In this document: piece after piece, positions 1 to 8,220 of the stretch | Position numbering within the stretch: position 1 is the first letter of the stretch | Layout of the letters: every line of letters starts with the position of its first letter | DNA from: Solwaraspora sp. WMMD1047 | GTDB taxonomy: Bacteria > Actinomycetota > Actinomycetes > Mycobacteriales > Micromonosporaceae | Assembly: GCF_029626155.1 (NCBI RefSeq) | Contig: NZ_JARUBL010000001.1 | Coordinates: 5,918,501-5,982,500 of the forward strand | DNA: 64,000 nt | Reading direction: 5' to 3' | Made by a program: the position numbers and the translations under genes | Notes under the pieces: model-generated | What the model was told of the DNA's origin: nothing | Databases searched by the model: none | What the model saw: the letters and a program-made list of their open reading frames with translations, nothing else

Positions 1-59
1 GCGACATCGACACCGCTGGGCAGCCCGCCTGAGGCGCCCCACCGGTCGGCCGCGCGCAG

Positions 60-755
60 ATGGCGGCTACCGCGACTCGGTCGTGGTCACGATGGCTTGC
101 GTCCTCGGCGGACGATCGAGGAATGGCATTGGTCTGGTTGGGCGGAGCCGCGCTGCTGGCGCTGATCGGTGGTTTCCTGCAGGGCCGGGAGTCCGGGTTC
201 TTCTTCTTCGTCGGGCTTCCGTTCGCCCTCGCGGGGGTGGCCGCGCACGTGGTCGCCGCCGTCTGGCCGCTGCGTGACGACCCTGACCGGCGTTGGCCCC
301 GCCCGTGGTCATCCACAATGGTCGTACGGGCGGTGCTGGGCCTGCTGGTCGGTGGTCTCGGGATGGTCTCCGGCTTCGGCTACGGCACCAACCATCAGGT
401 GTGGTTCGGCGAGCGGGTCACCGCCGAGATCACCGACAGCCGGCTGGTGTGCGGTCACAACTCCCCGGGCTGCAGTACCCACTACCGTCTGGCGGGCGCC
501 GGCGGTGAGGACCTTGGCTGGACCCGGCTCTGCGGTGCCGGTGGCCGGATCGGGGCCGAGGTGCAGGTCGACGTGGATCCGCTCGGCTGGGTGCCGCCGC
601 TCTCGCCCGCCTGCGACGAAGAGCGCCGGTTCGCGCCGCTGCTCACCAGGTGGTGGCTGGGCGGCCTCGGCGTACTCGCCGTGGTCATCGTCTTCGACCT
701 GCTCTGGAACGCGGCACGCCGCCAATCCCGACCGGGAGACAAGGGCTCGAAATGA
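60..755 (+). CDS. hypothetical four-helix membrane protein
   Basis: I do not recognise this 231-residue protein. It has three hydrophobic segments in the first half (about residues 22-41, 47-70 and 88-108), a soluble stretch of about 85 residues with a CGHNSPGC cysteine pair, and a last membrane segment near residues 197-216 followed by a short basic tail. The layout suggests a small sensor-like or structural membrane protein with one domain outside the membrane. The start is the first ATG of a frame that runs back to the window edge; only 59 bases of upstream sequence are visible and no convincing Shine-Dalgarno site is seen. Coding potential is supported by the membrane pattern and by strong third-position GC. 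Confidence 0.7.
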   Translation: MAATATRSWSRWLASSADDRGMALVWLGGAALLALIGGFLQGRESGFFFFVGLPFALAGVAAHVVAAVWPLRDDPDRRWPRPWSSTMVVRAVLGLLVGGLGMVSGFGYGTNHQVWFGERVTAEITDSRLVCGHNSPGCSTHYRLAGAGGEDLGWTRLCGAGGRIGAEVQVDVDPLGWVPPLSPACDEERRFAPLLTRWWLGGLGVLAVVIVFDLLWNAARRQSRPGDKGSK

Positions 756-831
756 GAAAACATTGACGTACTTCAATGGAACTACCTAGATTGTGGCGTA
801 ACGATGCCGTAACACACAGCGAGGAGGTTCC

Positions 832-1482
832 ATGCGAAAACTGCTGGTGCGTGGCGGAGTGGTGCTGCTGCTGCTCGCTTCGACGTTTGTCGCGGGCGCA
901 CCCGCGTCCGCCAGGGGGGTCATGGACGACCCGCCCGATGACCAGGTGGTCATCGACCTGGTCGCGATGGCCGGCTCCGGATGTCTGCCCGGCACGGCGG
1001 ATGTCGCGGTCTCCCCGGACAACACCGCCTTCACCACCATCTACAGCGACTTCGTGGTCCAGGCCGGACCCGGCATCTCGTCCGTCGACGGCCGCCGGAA
1101 CTGCCAGCTCAACGTGCTCGTGCACGCCCCGGCGGGCCACACCTTCGCGGTCGTGAAGGTGGACTACCGCGGCTACGGGCTGCTGGATGCGGGCGCCATC
1201 GCCTCGCATCGCGCCAACTACTACTTCCAGGGGATGGCGGAGAGCACCACCAGCAACTTCTCGTTCCCCACCCCGCTCGACGACATCTGGATCATCAGCG
1301 AGGAGGTGCCGATCGCCTCCGTCGTCTGGGCTCCCTGCGGTGAGCAGCGCAACCTCAACATCAACACTGAGCTTCGGCTGAGCCAGGGCACGTCCACCCA
1401 GACCAGCTTCCTCGCCATGGACTCCACCGACGGCAGCATCGAGACCGTCTACCACCTCGCCTGGCAGCCCTGCCCGTCCTGA
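832..1482 (+). CDS. DUF4360 secreted protein, copy 1
   Basis: This 216-residue protein has a Sec signal peptide (basic MRKLLVRGG, hydrophobic core, cleavage near ASA at about residue 27). The mature part shows the DUF4360 pattern: GSGCLPGT near the N-terminus, then RRNCQLN, VDYRGYG, YYFQG, CGEQRNLNINTELR, and MDSTDGSIET with WQPC at the end. Four conserved cysteines could form two disulfides. The family is exported and its function is unknown. An AGGAGG-like site (GAGGAGG) lies seven bases before the ATG. It is one of three members in the window; the copy at 7465 is so similar in both signal peptide and leader that a local duplication is the likely origin. Confidence 0.9.
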   Translation: MRKLLVRGGVVLLLLASTFVAGAPASARGVMDDPPDDQVVIDLVAMAGSGCLPGTADVAVSPDNTAFTTIYSDFVVQAGPGISSVDGRRNCQLNVLVHAPAGHTFAVVKVDYRGYGLLDAGAIASHRANYYFQGMAESTTSNFSFPTPLDDIWIISEEVPIASVVWAPCGEQRNLNINTELRLSQGTSTQTSFLAMDSTDGSIETVYHLAWQPCPS

Positions 1483-1506
1483 CCCGACTCCCCCGTCCCC
1501 GACGGC

Positions 1507-1540
1507 GCGAGGGCGACCGGCCAGCGCCGGTCGCCCTCGC
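1507..1540. terminator. bidirectional hairpin terminator
   Basis: A perfect 15-bp stem (GCGAGGGCGACCGGC with its complement) closes a CAGC tetraloop. It lies between the convergent ends of the DUF4360 gene and the glycosyltransferase gene, so it can end transcription from both sides. No U-tract follows, as is usual in very GC-rich actinomycetes. Confidence 0.8.
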
Positions 1541-1564
1541 CCCGCCGGTCCCGGCAGGTCGCCG

Positions 1565-3319
1565 CTACCGGCGGCGGTAGATGGTCATCGAGTGACCGAC
1601 GTGATCGATCGGCTCGCTGCTGTCGATCAGCTCCCGGAGCGGGCCACCGACCGTCGCCACCCAACTGTTCGACACCACCAGCAGGCCGCGTACCTCAGCC
1701 GGTGGCGCCTGCAGCGGATCGGCCGCCTGGATGCCGTAGTACGCCGGCACCCCGGCCCCCTTGTACGCCAGCCACACCCGCTCGTCCGGATACCGCTCCC
1801 GCAGCCGGTCCGCCAGCCGGGGCAGATCCTGCCCCCAGTCCACATTGGAATCATGCAGGTGCTGATGGGTCCGGGCCGGACCCCCGAACGCCTCGTTGGC
1901 GTACGGGAGATAGAACGGAAAGGCGCGCAGTGAACTGATCGCGACCAGCGCGACGAGGGCCAGCACGCCGGCCCGGGCTACGCTTGGCCGCCGCCACGGC
2001 ACAGCCGTCACGGCGGCCGCCGCCACGGCGAGGAAGATCGGCAGGAAGATCGCGTACCGGACACCCAGGTTGCGCGAGCCGGTCATCGCGACGATCAGCA
2101 ACACCGCCGCCGGGAGCAGCAGATACCCGGCCGCCGCGCGCAATCGCGGCACCGCCAGCATCGCGACCACCCCGGCCAGCCAGAGCACCAGCGCCCCGAG
2201 CGGCGTCTTCACCAGCAGCGCGGCCGGCAGGTAGTACCAGCGGGAACCGGTGTACCGCTCACCGAACAGGTAGCCGCCCCAGACCCCGTCCTCGAAGGCG
2301 AACTGGATCAGCATGCCGTTGCGGAACGAGGTCGGGAACGGCAGCAGGTCGAGCAGGAATCCGCGTACGCCGTCCACCGCCGGCGCCGCGGCCGGCGCCG
2401 CCCGCAGCCGCGGGTCGACCGCGAGGTAGACCACCCACACGGTCAGCACCACCAGCAACCCGAGCGCGACCGCCGCCCCGCCCGCGACCGCCACCCGCCG
2501 CAGCCGGGACGCAGGCGCGGGCGAGGACGGCGGCAGAGGCGCGGCTGCGGGCCGGGCCGGTGTGCGGGCGTGCCAGACCGACCAGGCCGCCAGGATCAGC
2601 AGGACCGGCACCACCGCCAGGGTGCTCATCTTGGTGGCCAGCGCCGCACCGAGCGTCAGCCCGGCCAGCGGCAGATAGCGCCAGGGCCGACGCCGGGCCC
2701 GCCACAGCAGCCAGACCGAGGTCAACAGGAAGCCGGCGGTCGCCACGTCGAGGGTGGCCAGCGAGCCGTGCGCGATCACGTCGGGCGAGAACGCGTAGAG
2801 GGCCAGGGCGGCCAGCGCGCCGCCCGGCCCGGTCAGCTCCCTGGCGAACCCGAACACGACGAGCCCGAACCCGAGGGTCAGCACGATCATCGGCAGCCGG
2901 GCCAGCAACATCAGCTGGTCGGCGTCGTTGCCGGCCTCGTACAGCACGTGTCGGCCGAGCTCCGACTGGTTGCCGTTGAACTGGGGGTCCAGCCGCGGCT
3001 CGGCGACCGCCAGCCCCACCCCGATGATCAGTTTGCCGAGCGGCGGGTGCTCCGGGTTGTACCAGAGGCTGTGCTGCTGCCAGTAGTGCGCCGCCGCACC
3101 CACGTAGACCGGCTCGTCGATGGTCGGGGACTGCGCCATCGCCGCGACCACCATCGCGACCGCCAGCTGCGCCAGCAGCGTCACCACCACCAGCGGATAC
3201 CACCAGCGCCGGTTGCGCCGAAGCCAACCGAGCGGACCCGCAGCCGAGGCTGGCGGGTCGCCCGGGGCCGGCGGCGTGTTCTGGGCGAGGGCACGCGGTC
3301 GCCCGAGTAGGGAACTCAC
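1565..3319 (-). CDS. family 39 membrane glycosyltransferase (PMT/ArnT type)
   Basis: A polytopic membrane protein of about 584 residues that belongs to the lipid-carrier-dependent glycosyltransferases (GT39, PMT_2). Right after the first membrane segment comes SPTIDEPVYVG, with the acidic pair that supplies the catalytic Asp in the first outer loop, followed by NPEHPPLGKL, another typical outer-loop motif. About ten hydrophobic segments follow, and the C-terminal outer portion carries DSNVDWGQDL and AYYGI. It is expected to move a sugar from a polyprenyl-phosphate donor onto a cell-surface acceptor; the acceptor cannot be told. I chose the GTG at 3319 because a longer frame would run into the divergent gene's leader; the Shine-Dalgarno signal is weak, so the start is uncertain. 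Confidence 0.85.
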   Translation of the reverse strand: MSSLLGRPRALAQNTPPAPGDPPASAAGPLGWLRRNRRWWYPLVVVTLLAQLAVAMVVAAMAQSPTIDEPVYVGAAAHYWQQHSLWYNPEHPPLGKLIIGVGLAVAEPRLDPQFNGNQSELGRHVLYEAGNDADQLMLLARLPMIVLTLGFGLVVFGFARELTGPGGALAALALYAFSPDVIAHGSLATLDVATAGFLLTSVWLLWRARRRPWRYLPLAGLTLGAALATKMSTLAVVPVLLILAAWSVWHARTPARPAAAPLPPSSPAPASRLRRVAVAGGAAVALGLLVVLTVWVVYLAVDPRLRAAPAAAPAVDGVRGFLLDLLPFPTSFRNGMLIQFAFEDGVWGGYLFGERYTGSRWYYLPAALLVKTPLGALVLWLAGVVAMLAVPRLRAAAGYLLLPAAVLLIVAMTGSRNLGVRYAIFLPIFLAVAAAAVTAVPWRRPSVARAGVLALVALVAISSLRAFPFYLPYANEAFGGPARTHQHLHDSNVDWGQDLPRLADRLRERYPDERVWLAYKGAGVPAYYGIQAADPLQAPPAEVRGLLVVSNSWVATVGGPLRELIDSSEPIDHVGHSMTIYRRR

Positions 3320-3471
3320 TGGCGGCAGGCTATGCCGGCGGCGCGTTTCGGGCAAACACCGACATGGCACATAGCAACCGCACCCGCGACAAGATCGTCG
3401 ATCGGGTACGGGCACCTGACCGTTTAGGATCTCCTCGTCGGAAGATACCGCTATCGATGCGAGGGGATGCC

Positions 3472-4152
3472 ATGTCCCGGCGAACCGGACGCCCGTCCCA
3501 CCTCACCAAGCCCCCCGCCCAGCAGCAGGGACGGGTCTCCGCCCAGATCGCCGGGGCGGTCGTCGCGACGGTGGTGGTGGCACTTGTCGGCGGCCTGATC
3601 GGGTACGTGGTGGGTCGGCCGGACGCGACCGAGCGGACCATCGCGCAGCTGCGCGAGGCGGAGGTCGAGCGGGACGTCGAGCAGATCATCGAGCTGACGG
3701 CGATGGCGCGCCGGACGGCCGAGCAGCTCTCGCCGATCCTGACGGCGGTGCGGGAGGCCGCCGACGCCGGCCGCACCCCCGAGCCGGCCCAGGTCGAGCA
3801 GTGGCAGCAGACCCTCGGCCAGCTGACCGCCCAGTTCGCCGATCCGCCGTCCGGCACCACCGCGACGAACGTCGCCCGGGGTGGCCTGCGCAGCGCCGTG
3901 GACCAGGCCGCCGTCGCGATCGACCTGGTCGCCCTGGCGGCGGCCGGAGACGCCGCCGGTGCCACCGGCCAGGTGGCGCTGGCGGCGCGGCAGGTGGACC
4001 TCGCCGTCGTCACCTGGTCGGTGGCGGCGTCCCAGCTCGACCAGATCAACATCGATGCCGGGCAGGGCCACCAGCATGTCTTCCTCGAAACCGGCGGCGA
4101 GGCCGAGGGTGCCCTCACCCCGGACGGGGCGGCCGAGGGCACCGGCGGCTGA
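3472..4152 (+). CDS. membrane-anchored helical protein of unknown function
   Basis: A 226-residue protein with a short proline-rich cytoplasmic start, one membrane segment at about residues 26-47, and then a long alpha-helical region rich in Ala, Glu, Arg and Gln (about residues 50-200) that looks like a helical bundle or coiled coil. The tail is acidic and Gly-rich. Residues just after the membrane segment (ERTIAQLREAEVERDVEQI) have heptad spacing. I do not recognise a family. The start at 3472 is chosen over the more distal ATG at 3364 because GAGGGG lies six bases upstream of it and the longer version lacks any sensible N-terminus. Confidence 0.75.
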   Translation: MSRRTGRPSHLTKPPAQQQGRVSAQIAGAVVATVVVALVGGLIGYVVGRPDATERTIAQLREAEVERDVEQIIELTAMARRTAEQLSPILTAVREAADAGRTPEPAQVEQWQQTLGQLTAQFADPPSGTTATNVARGGLRSAVDQAAVAIDLVALAAAGDAAGATGQVALAARQVDLAVVTWSVAASQLDQINIDAGQGHQHVFLETGGEAEGALTPDGAAEGTGG

Positions 4153-4207
4153 AGGGGCGCTGCCGCCAGCGGTCCGGAATCGCCGCCGTTGGATCGGCAC
4201 CGGCCTT

Positions 4208-5623
4208 CTAGACCGCCGGCGCGAGCGTGTCGGTGGTCCGCACGCCGCGCAGGATCTCCTCGGTGTGGTCGGTGCCGTCGACCTGCCGGATCTGTACGTA
4301 GAGGCCGTAGTCGCCGGTCACCGGGGTCAGCAACGCCTCGGTGAACGAGATGGCGGTGCCGCCGCAACCGGTCCACCGTTGCGCCACGACGGTCCAGGAA
4401 TCCAGGTCGTACCGCCGGACGGGTTCCCGAGCGCACCCCGAGTGGTCGGGCAGGGCCGGCGTGACCTCGGTCAACGCCCTGCTCGCGCCGACGAACACCC
4501 CCGGCACGGCGGTGTTCGGGTCCGACCAGGCCGTCAGATCGGTCCCGACCACCAGGCCGGGGGTGCGACCGGCCGGCAGGCGGATCGACTCCGGGTTCCA
4601 GCCGGCGTCGCGGATCTGCTTGGCCCAGGCTGCCGGCACCGCCACCGAGAGCCCGCCGGAGGCGTCGACCACCCGCGCCCAGCGGCCCCCGGCAGGCGGC
4701 CCGGCGTCCGACGCGGTGCCGGCGAGCACGGCCGCGGCCGTCAGCACCGACACGGCCGCCAGTCGCCAGCCGGGGACGGGCCGCCGGACCGGCCGCGCCG
4801 CGGCGGCCAGCGCGGCGGCGTCCAGGGCGGCGGCGAACGCGTCGGCCGACGGCCACCGCCGTTCCGGGTTGGGGTGCAACGCCCGCAGCAGCACCGCGTC
4901 CACCGAGGGCGGGATGCCCGGTCGGAGCTTCGTCGGGCGTACCACGGGCTGCGCGGCGGCGGCCGCGACGGCCTGGACCGACGCGGGCAGGCTGGGCGGT
5001 CGCCCGGTGAGCATGTGGTACGCCAGCGCACCGAGGGCGTAGACGTCCGCGCGCGCGTCCAGACCGGCACCGAGCCGAGCCTGTTCCGGTGCCATGTAAC
5101 CCGGTGATCCGGCGATGATGGTGAAGCCGGAGGCGTGCGCGAGGGCTTTCGCCAGACCCAGGTCGCCGATGACCGCCCGTTCGTCCCCGCCGGTTCCAGC
5201 GAAGAGCACATTGGACGGTTTGAGGTCGCGGTGGATGATGCCGAGATCGTGCAGGACGGCGACGCCGCGCGCGAGTTCCGCCGCGGTGCGCAGCGCGTGC
5301 GCGACCGACAGCGGCCCGGTGCCGAGCCGTTCGGCGAGGGTGCCGCCGGTCGCGTACGTCATCACCAGGTAGGGTCGCCCATCCGCGAGCTCACCCACGT
5401 CGAGGACGCGGACCAGTCGATCCGACTCGGCACGGCGCAGGATGCGCGCCTCCTCGGTGAACCGGGTCCGGACGTCGAGCTGGTGGGTCCAGTTGTCGGC
5501 GAGCACCTTCACCGCTACCGAGGTCTGCAGGGCCTCGTCGTCGGCGAGCCACACGGTGGCGAAGGCGCCCGAACCGAGGCGGCGACGGACCCGATACCGT
5601 CCTATTCGTTCGGGCACCGACAC
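4208..5623 (-). CDS. transmembrane Ser/Thr protein kinase (PknB-like)
   Basis: A 471-residue Hanks-type kinase. The kinase domain covers about residues 5-270 and shows the Gly-rich loop (LGSGAFATVW), the VAVKV lysine, the HRDLKPSN catalytic loop, and GYMAPEQ in the activation segment. The metal-binding motif reads DLG where most kinases have DFG, which is common in bacterial kinases. A single membrane segment follows (about residues 300-320) and then an outer domain of about 150 residues with two cysteines, probably the sensor. GTG at 5623 is the likely start; an in-frame GTG lies six bases further in. The gene is divergent from an ECF sigma factor with only 66 bases between starts, which suggests that the two are functionally linked. 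Confidence 0.9.
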   Translation of the reverse strand: MSVPERIGRYRVRRRLGSGAFATVWLADDEALQTSVAVKVLADNWTHQLDVRTRFTEEARILRRAESDRLVRVLDVGELADGRPYLVMTYATGGTLAERLGTGPLSVAHALRTAAELARGVAVLHDLGIIHRDLKPSNVLFAGTGGDERAVIGDLGLAKALAHASGFTIIAGSPGYMAPEQARLGAGLDARADVYALGALAYHMLTGRPPSLPASVQAVAAAAAQPVVRPTKLRPGIPPSVDAVLLRALHPNPERRWPSADAFAAALDAAALAAAARPVRRPVPGWRLAAVSVLTAAAVLAGTASDAGPPAGGRWARVVDASGGLSVAVPAAWAKQIRDAGWNPESIRLPAGRTPGLVVGTDLTAWSDPNTAVPGVFVGASRALTEVTPALPDHSGCAREPVRRYDLDSWTVVAQRWTGCGGTAISFTEALLTPVTGDYGLYVQIRQVDGTDHTEEILRGVRTTDTLAPAV

Positions 5624-5689
5624 CGCCGTACTATAGACCGCCGTCACCAGTGCCAACCTGTTCGCGGCGGTCGGGGAGCTGGGCACACT

Positions 5690-6238
5690 GTGGCATACGA
5701 CGCTGAGACCGAGGCACTGGCGCGACAGGCCGCGACCGGCGACGCCGCCGCGCTCGACGCGCTGCTGGCGCGGATCGCACCGGATGTGCTGCGCCAGTGC
5801 GGGCGGTTCCTGCCCTGCCTCCAGGATGCCGAGGAAGCGTGCCAGGACGCGTTGCTGCAGGTGGCGCGCCGCATCACCCGGTTCGAGGGCCGGTCCAGGT
5901 TCTCGACCTGGCTGCATGTCGTGGTGGCCAACTGTGCCCGGCAGACGTACCGCTCGCTGAAGCGGCGCTCGGTCGAACGATCGGAGGCCGAACTGCTGAC
6001 CAGCCGCCCCGATCCGCGGACCACGAGCGTGATAGCCGGTTCCCGGCTGGACCTGCTGGACGCGCTGGAACGGCTGGAGGCCCACCGGCCGGGTCTGGTG
6101 GCGCCCTTCGTCCTGCGGGACCTGTGCCAGCTCGCCTACGACGAGATCGCCGAGCAGCTCGGGATCCCGGTCGGCACCGCCAAGGCGCAGGTCCACCGGG
6201 CCCGACAGCAGGTCCGCGGCTGGCTGGAAGGGGTCTGA
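5690..6238 (+). CDS. ECF-type RNA polymerase sigma factor
   Basis: A 182-residue sigma-70 family protein with region 2 (about residues 25-90, including EEACQDALLQV, then FEGRSRFSTWLHVVVAN) and region 4 (about 120-178, with LAYDEIAEQLGIPVGTAKAQVHRAR as the helix-turn-helix). There is no anti-sigma factor gene next to it; the divergent membrane kinase may take the role of signal input. GTG at 5690 is chosen because GGGGAG precedes it by twelve bases and the protein then begins at the normal place for region 2. The frame is open for more than 500 bases upstream, but that part is the antisense of the kinase gene. Confidence 0.9.
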   Translation: MAYDAETEALARQAATGDAAALDALLARIAPDVLRQCGRFLPCLQDAEEACQDALLQVARRITRFEGRSRFSTWLHVVVANCARQTYRSLKRRSVERSEAELLTSRPDPRTTSVIAGSRLDLLDALERLEAHRPGLVAPFVLRDLCQLAYDEIAEQLGIPVGTAKAQVHRARQQVRGWLEGV

Positions 6239-6257
6239 CGAGGTCGCTTCGGCGCTT

Positions 6258-6293
6258 CCGGTTGCGGCGGCCCGACTGGGCCGCCGCAACCGG
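6258..6293. terminator. bidirectional hairpin terminator
   Basis: A perfect 16-bp stem (left arm CCGGTTGCGGCGGCCC) with a GACT tetraloop sits between the converging sigma factor and DUF4360 genes. Confidence 0.85.
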
Positions 6294-6328
6294 GACGACA
6301 CGATCCGGTTGTCGGAACGGTCAGCAGG

Positions 6329-6985
6329 TCAGCACCGTTGCCATTCGAGGTTGAAGAGGGTGTCGACGTCGCCCTCGGTCGTCGTCATCGACATGCTGGC
6401 CCGCTCGCCCGAGGAGCCGGCGTCCACCCGCAGCTCGGTGTTGATGTTCAGCACCCGCTGCTGGCCGCAGGGCACGTAGACCAGCACCGGCGCGGCATCG
6501 AGGGTGGCCCAGAAGCCGTTGTACGGGCCGCCGAACGTCTCCTCGGTCCGGCTGTTGTCGGAGGAGCCCTGCCAGTAGTAGTTGGTGCGCTGCCGACCGG
6601 TCGCGCCGGCGGGGACCCGGGCCCGGCCCCGGTAGTCGGCCGCGGCGACCGCGAAGGTCCAGCCAGCCGGCACCTTGACGAGCACGCCGAGCTGACAGTT
6701 CTTCCGGCTGGACGTCACGTCGACGCCGTTGCCGGCGGTGGCGACGAAGTCGTAGTACCGGACCCGGAAGCCGGTCTTGTCGGGGTACGCGGCCACCCTG
6801 GCCGTGCCGGGCGAGCAGCCCGAGCCGTTGGCGGCCACCACCTCGACGGTGATCTCGTCCGGGGCAGACATCAGGTCGGCGGACCCGGCGGGGACCGCGT
6901 GGGCGGGCGCGGACAGGGACAGCGCGAGAACCGTGCCGAGTACGGCGAGGACCCCGTGTCTCGTACCGATGAGCCTTTTCGTCAT
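6329..6985 (-). CDS. DUF4360 secreted protein, copy 2 (divergent)
   Basis: A 218-residue secreted protein. The signal peptide (MTKRLIGTRHG, hydrophobic core, APAHA cleavage near residue 30) is followed by the DUF4360 pattern GSGCSPGT, RKNCQLG, ADYRGRA, YYWQG, CGQQRVLNINTELR and a final QRC. All four family cysteines are kept, but the sequence is clearly more distant than the other two copies are from each other. AAGGAG lies eight bases before the ATG. It is transcribed away from copy 3, with a long AT-richer region between them. Function of the family is unknown; the four cysteines and export point to a stable extracellular protein. Confidence 0.88.
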   Translation of the reverse strand: MTKRLIGTRHGVLAVLGTVLALSLSAPAHAVPAGSADLMSAPDEITVEVVAANGSGCSPGTARVAAYPDKTGFRVRYYDFVATAGNGVDVTSSRKNCQLGVLVKVPAGWTFAVAAADYRGRARVPAGATGRQRTNYYWQGSSDNSRTEETFGGPYNGFWATLDAAPVLVYVPCGQQRVLNINTELRVDAGSSGERASMSMTTTEGDVDTLFNLEWQRC

Positions 6986-7464
6986 TCCGTTCTCCTTTGC
7001 TGCGGCAGATATCGACCGGATACGACACGTGCTTACGTCGCCGAGCAGCCCGCCGAGGCTCTTCGCGCGCAGGCCCAAATGAGAGGTCACGAGAGATTGG
7101 CCGGCCGCCCATGTGGCGTCCTGCGAGAGCAGGATATCGACGCTAAAGGATGTACGCAAGCATCCACCCAGGTCGATATGATTGCCATTGATCGATACCA
7201 ATTTACCAGCTCAGCGGCAGGAACCGGTAGCGATCTGCCCGGTATCGGGTGATCCACTGACGGGCAACCGAGGGCGGGATGGCCGCTTTGAGACAACCCA
7301 TACCGTTCTGTCTTTTCTGACGCATACCCCAAAGGTGCGCCAGATAGTTGAATGCGAAGCAATTGCATACCGACATCGATCCGAATTCAAAGACGTTGAC
7401 AGTCGTCTATGTCTTAAGTAAATTCTCGCGCATGCAGCGTCGTGTCACAAACGAAGGAGGTTTC
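6986..7464. other. long divergent intergenic region between two DUF4360 genes
   Basis: About 480 bases without a convincing gene. Its base composition is visibly lower in GC than the neighbours, with stretches such as ATGATTGCCATTGATCGA and GAAGCAATTGCATACC. Short frames exist but have no Shine-Dalgarno sites or recognisable products. It must hold the promoters of both DUF4360 genes; I cannot point to confident -35/-10 pairs. Confidence 0.6.
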
Positions 7465-8115
7465 ATGCGTAAACTGCTGACGCGTGGCGGCGTGGTACTT
7501 GTGCTGCTCGCTTCGACGTTGGTCGGGGGGACAGCCGCGTCCGCCAAGGGCATCATGGACAACCCGCCCGACGACCAGGTCGTGATCGACCTGGTCGCGA
7601 TGGCCGGTTCCGGGTGCCGCCCCGGCACCGCGGATGTCGCGGTCTCTCCGGACAACACCGCCTTCACCACCATCTACAGCGAGTACCTGGTCCAGGCCGG
7701 CCCGGGCATCTCGGTCCTCGACGGCCGCCGGAACTGTCAGCTCAACGTGCTGGTCCACGCACCGGCGGGCTACACCTTCGCGATCGTGAAGGTCGACTAC
7801 CGCGGGTACGGGCTGCTCAACCGGGGCGCCATCGCCTCGCAGCGGGCCAACTACTACTTCCAGGGCATGACCCAGAGCACGTACAGCAACCACAGCATCG
7901 CCGCTCCGCTCGACGACAACTGGATGGTCAGCGACGAGGTACCCATCGCGTCGGTGGTCTGGCATCCCTGCGGCGAGCAGCGCAACCTCAACATCAACAC
8001 CGAGTTGCGGCTGAGCCGGGGCAGTTCGTCGGGAACCAGCTTCCTGACCATGGACTCAACGGACGGCAGCATCGAGACGATGTACCACCTCGCGTGGCAG
8101 CCCTGCCCCCGGTGA
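7465..8115 (+). CDS. DUF4360 secreted protein, copy 3
   Basis: A 216-residue secreted protein, identical at most positions to the copy at 832 in both signal peptide (MRKLLTRGG, cleavage near ASA) and mature domain (GSGCRPGT, RRNCQLN, VDYRGYG, YYFQG, CGEQRNLNINTELR, WQPC). The leader is also alike: an AAGGAGG site is placed seven bases before the ATG, in the same context as in copy 1. The pair is therefore a recent paralogous duplication that is now separated by 6 kb of unrelated genes. The start at 7465 is clear; an open frame continues upstream but lacks coding character. Confidence 0.9.
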   Translation: MRKLLTRGGVVLVLLASTLVGGTAASAKGIMDNPPDDQVVIDLVAMAGSGCRPGTADVAVSPDNTAFTTIYSEYLVQAGPGISVLDGRRNCQLNVLVHAPAGYTFAIVKVDYRGYGLLNRGAIASQRANYYFQGMTQSTYSNHSIAAPLDDNWMVSDEVPIASVVWHPCGEQRNLNINTELRLSRGSSSGTSFLTMDSTDGSIETMYHLAWQPCPR

Positions 8116-8140
8116 TCTGAGTCTCCGTCCCCGCAGCACC

Positions 8141-8171
8141 GGAGGGTGGCCGGCGTCGCCGGCCACCCTCC
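8141..8171 (+). terminator. hairpin terminator
   Basis: A perfect 14-bp stem (GGAGGGTGGCCGGC and complement) around a GTC loop follows the DUF4360 copy 3 stop codon by 25 bases. Confidence 0.8.
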
Positions 8172-8208
8172 GCCGCGTTCGCGTTGAACGCCTGGCCGCC
8201 ACCGGCCG

Positions 8209-8220
8209 TACCATGTGGTA
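8209..8220. promoter_or_regulatory. TetR operator, TACCA-N2-TGGTA
   Basis: TACCATGTGGTA overlaps the A of the start codon of the TetR gene that follows. Its two 5-bp arms are the same as in the operator at 11470-11483 in front of the second TetR gene. The position over the start fits autorepression. Confidence 0.55.

Noticed and set aside
1984-2979. Long plus-strand open frame rich in Arg and Pro opposite the glycosyltransferase gene
   Set aside because: Such frames are the usual antisense shadows of GC-rich coding DNA; it lacks any domain and a ribosome site. The same holds for long frames opposite the kinase, the histidine kinases, the surface proteins and cas3.
5135-5689. 185-codon upstream extension of the ECF sigma factor frame
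   Set aside because: It is antisense to the kinase gene and has no homology to sigma factors; GTG at 5690 with GGGGAG gives the normal protein.
5624-6301. 226-codon upstream extension of the kinase frame
   Set aside because: It lies over the sigma factor gene on the opposite strand; the kinase domain starts at 5623.
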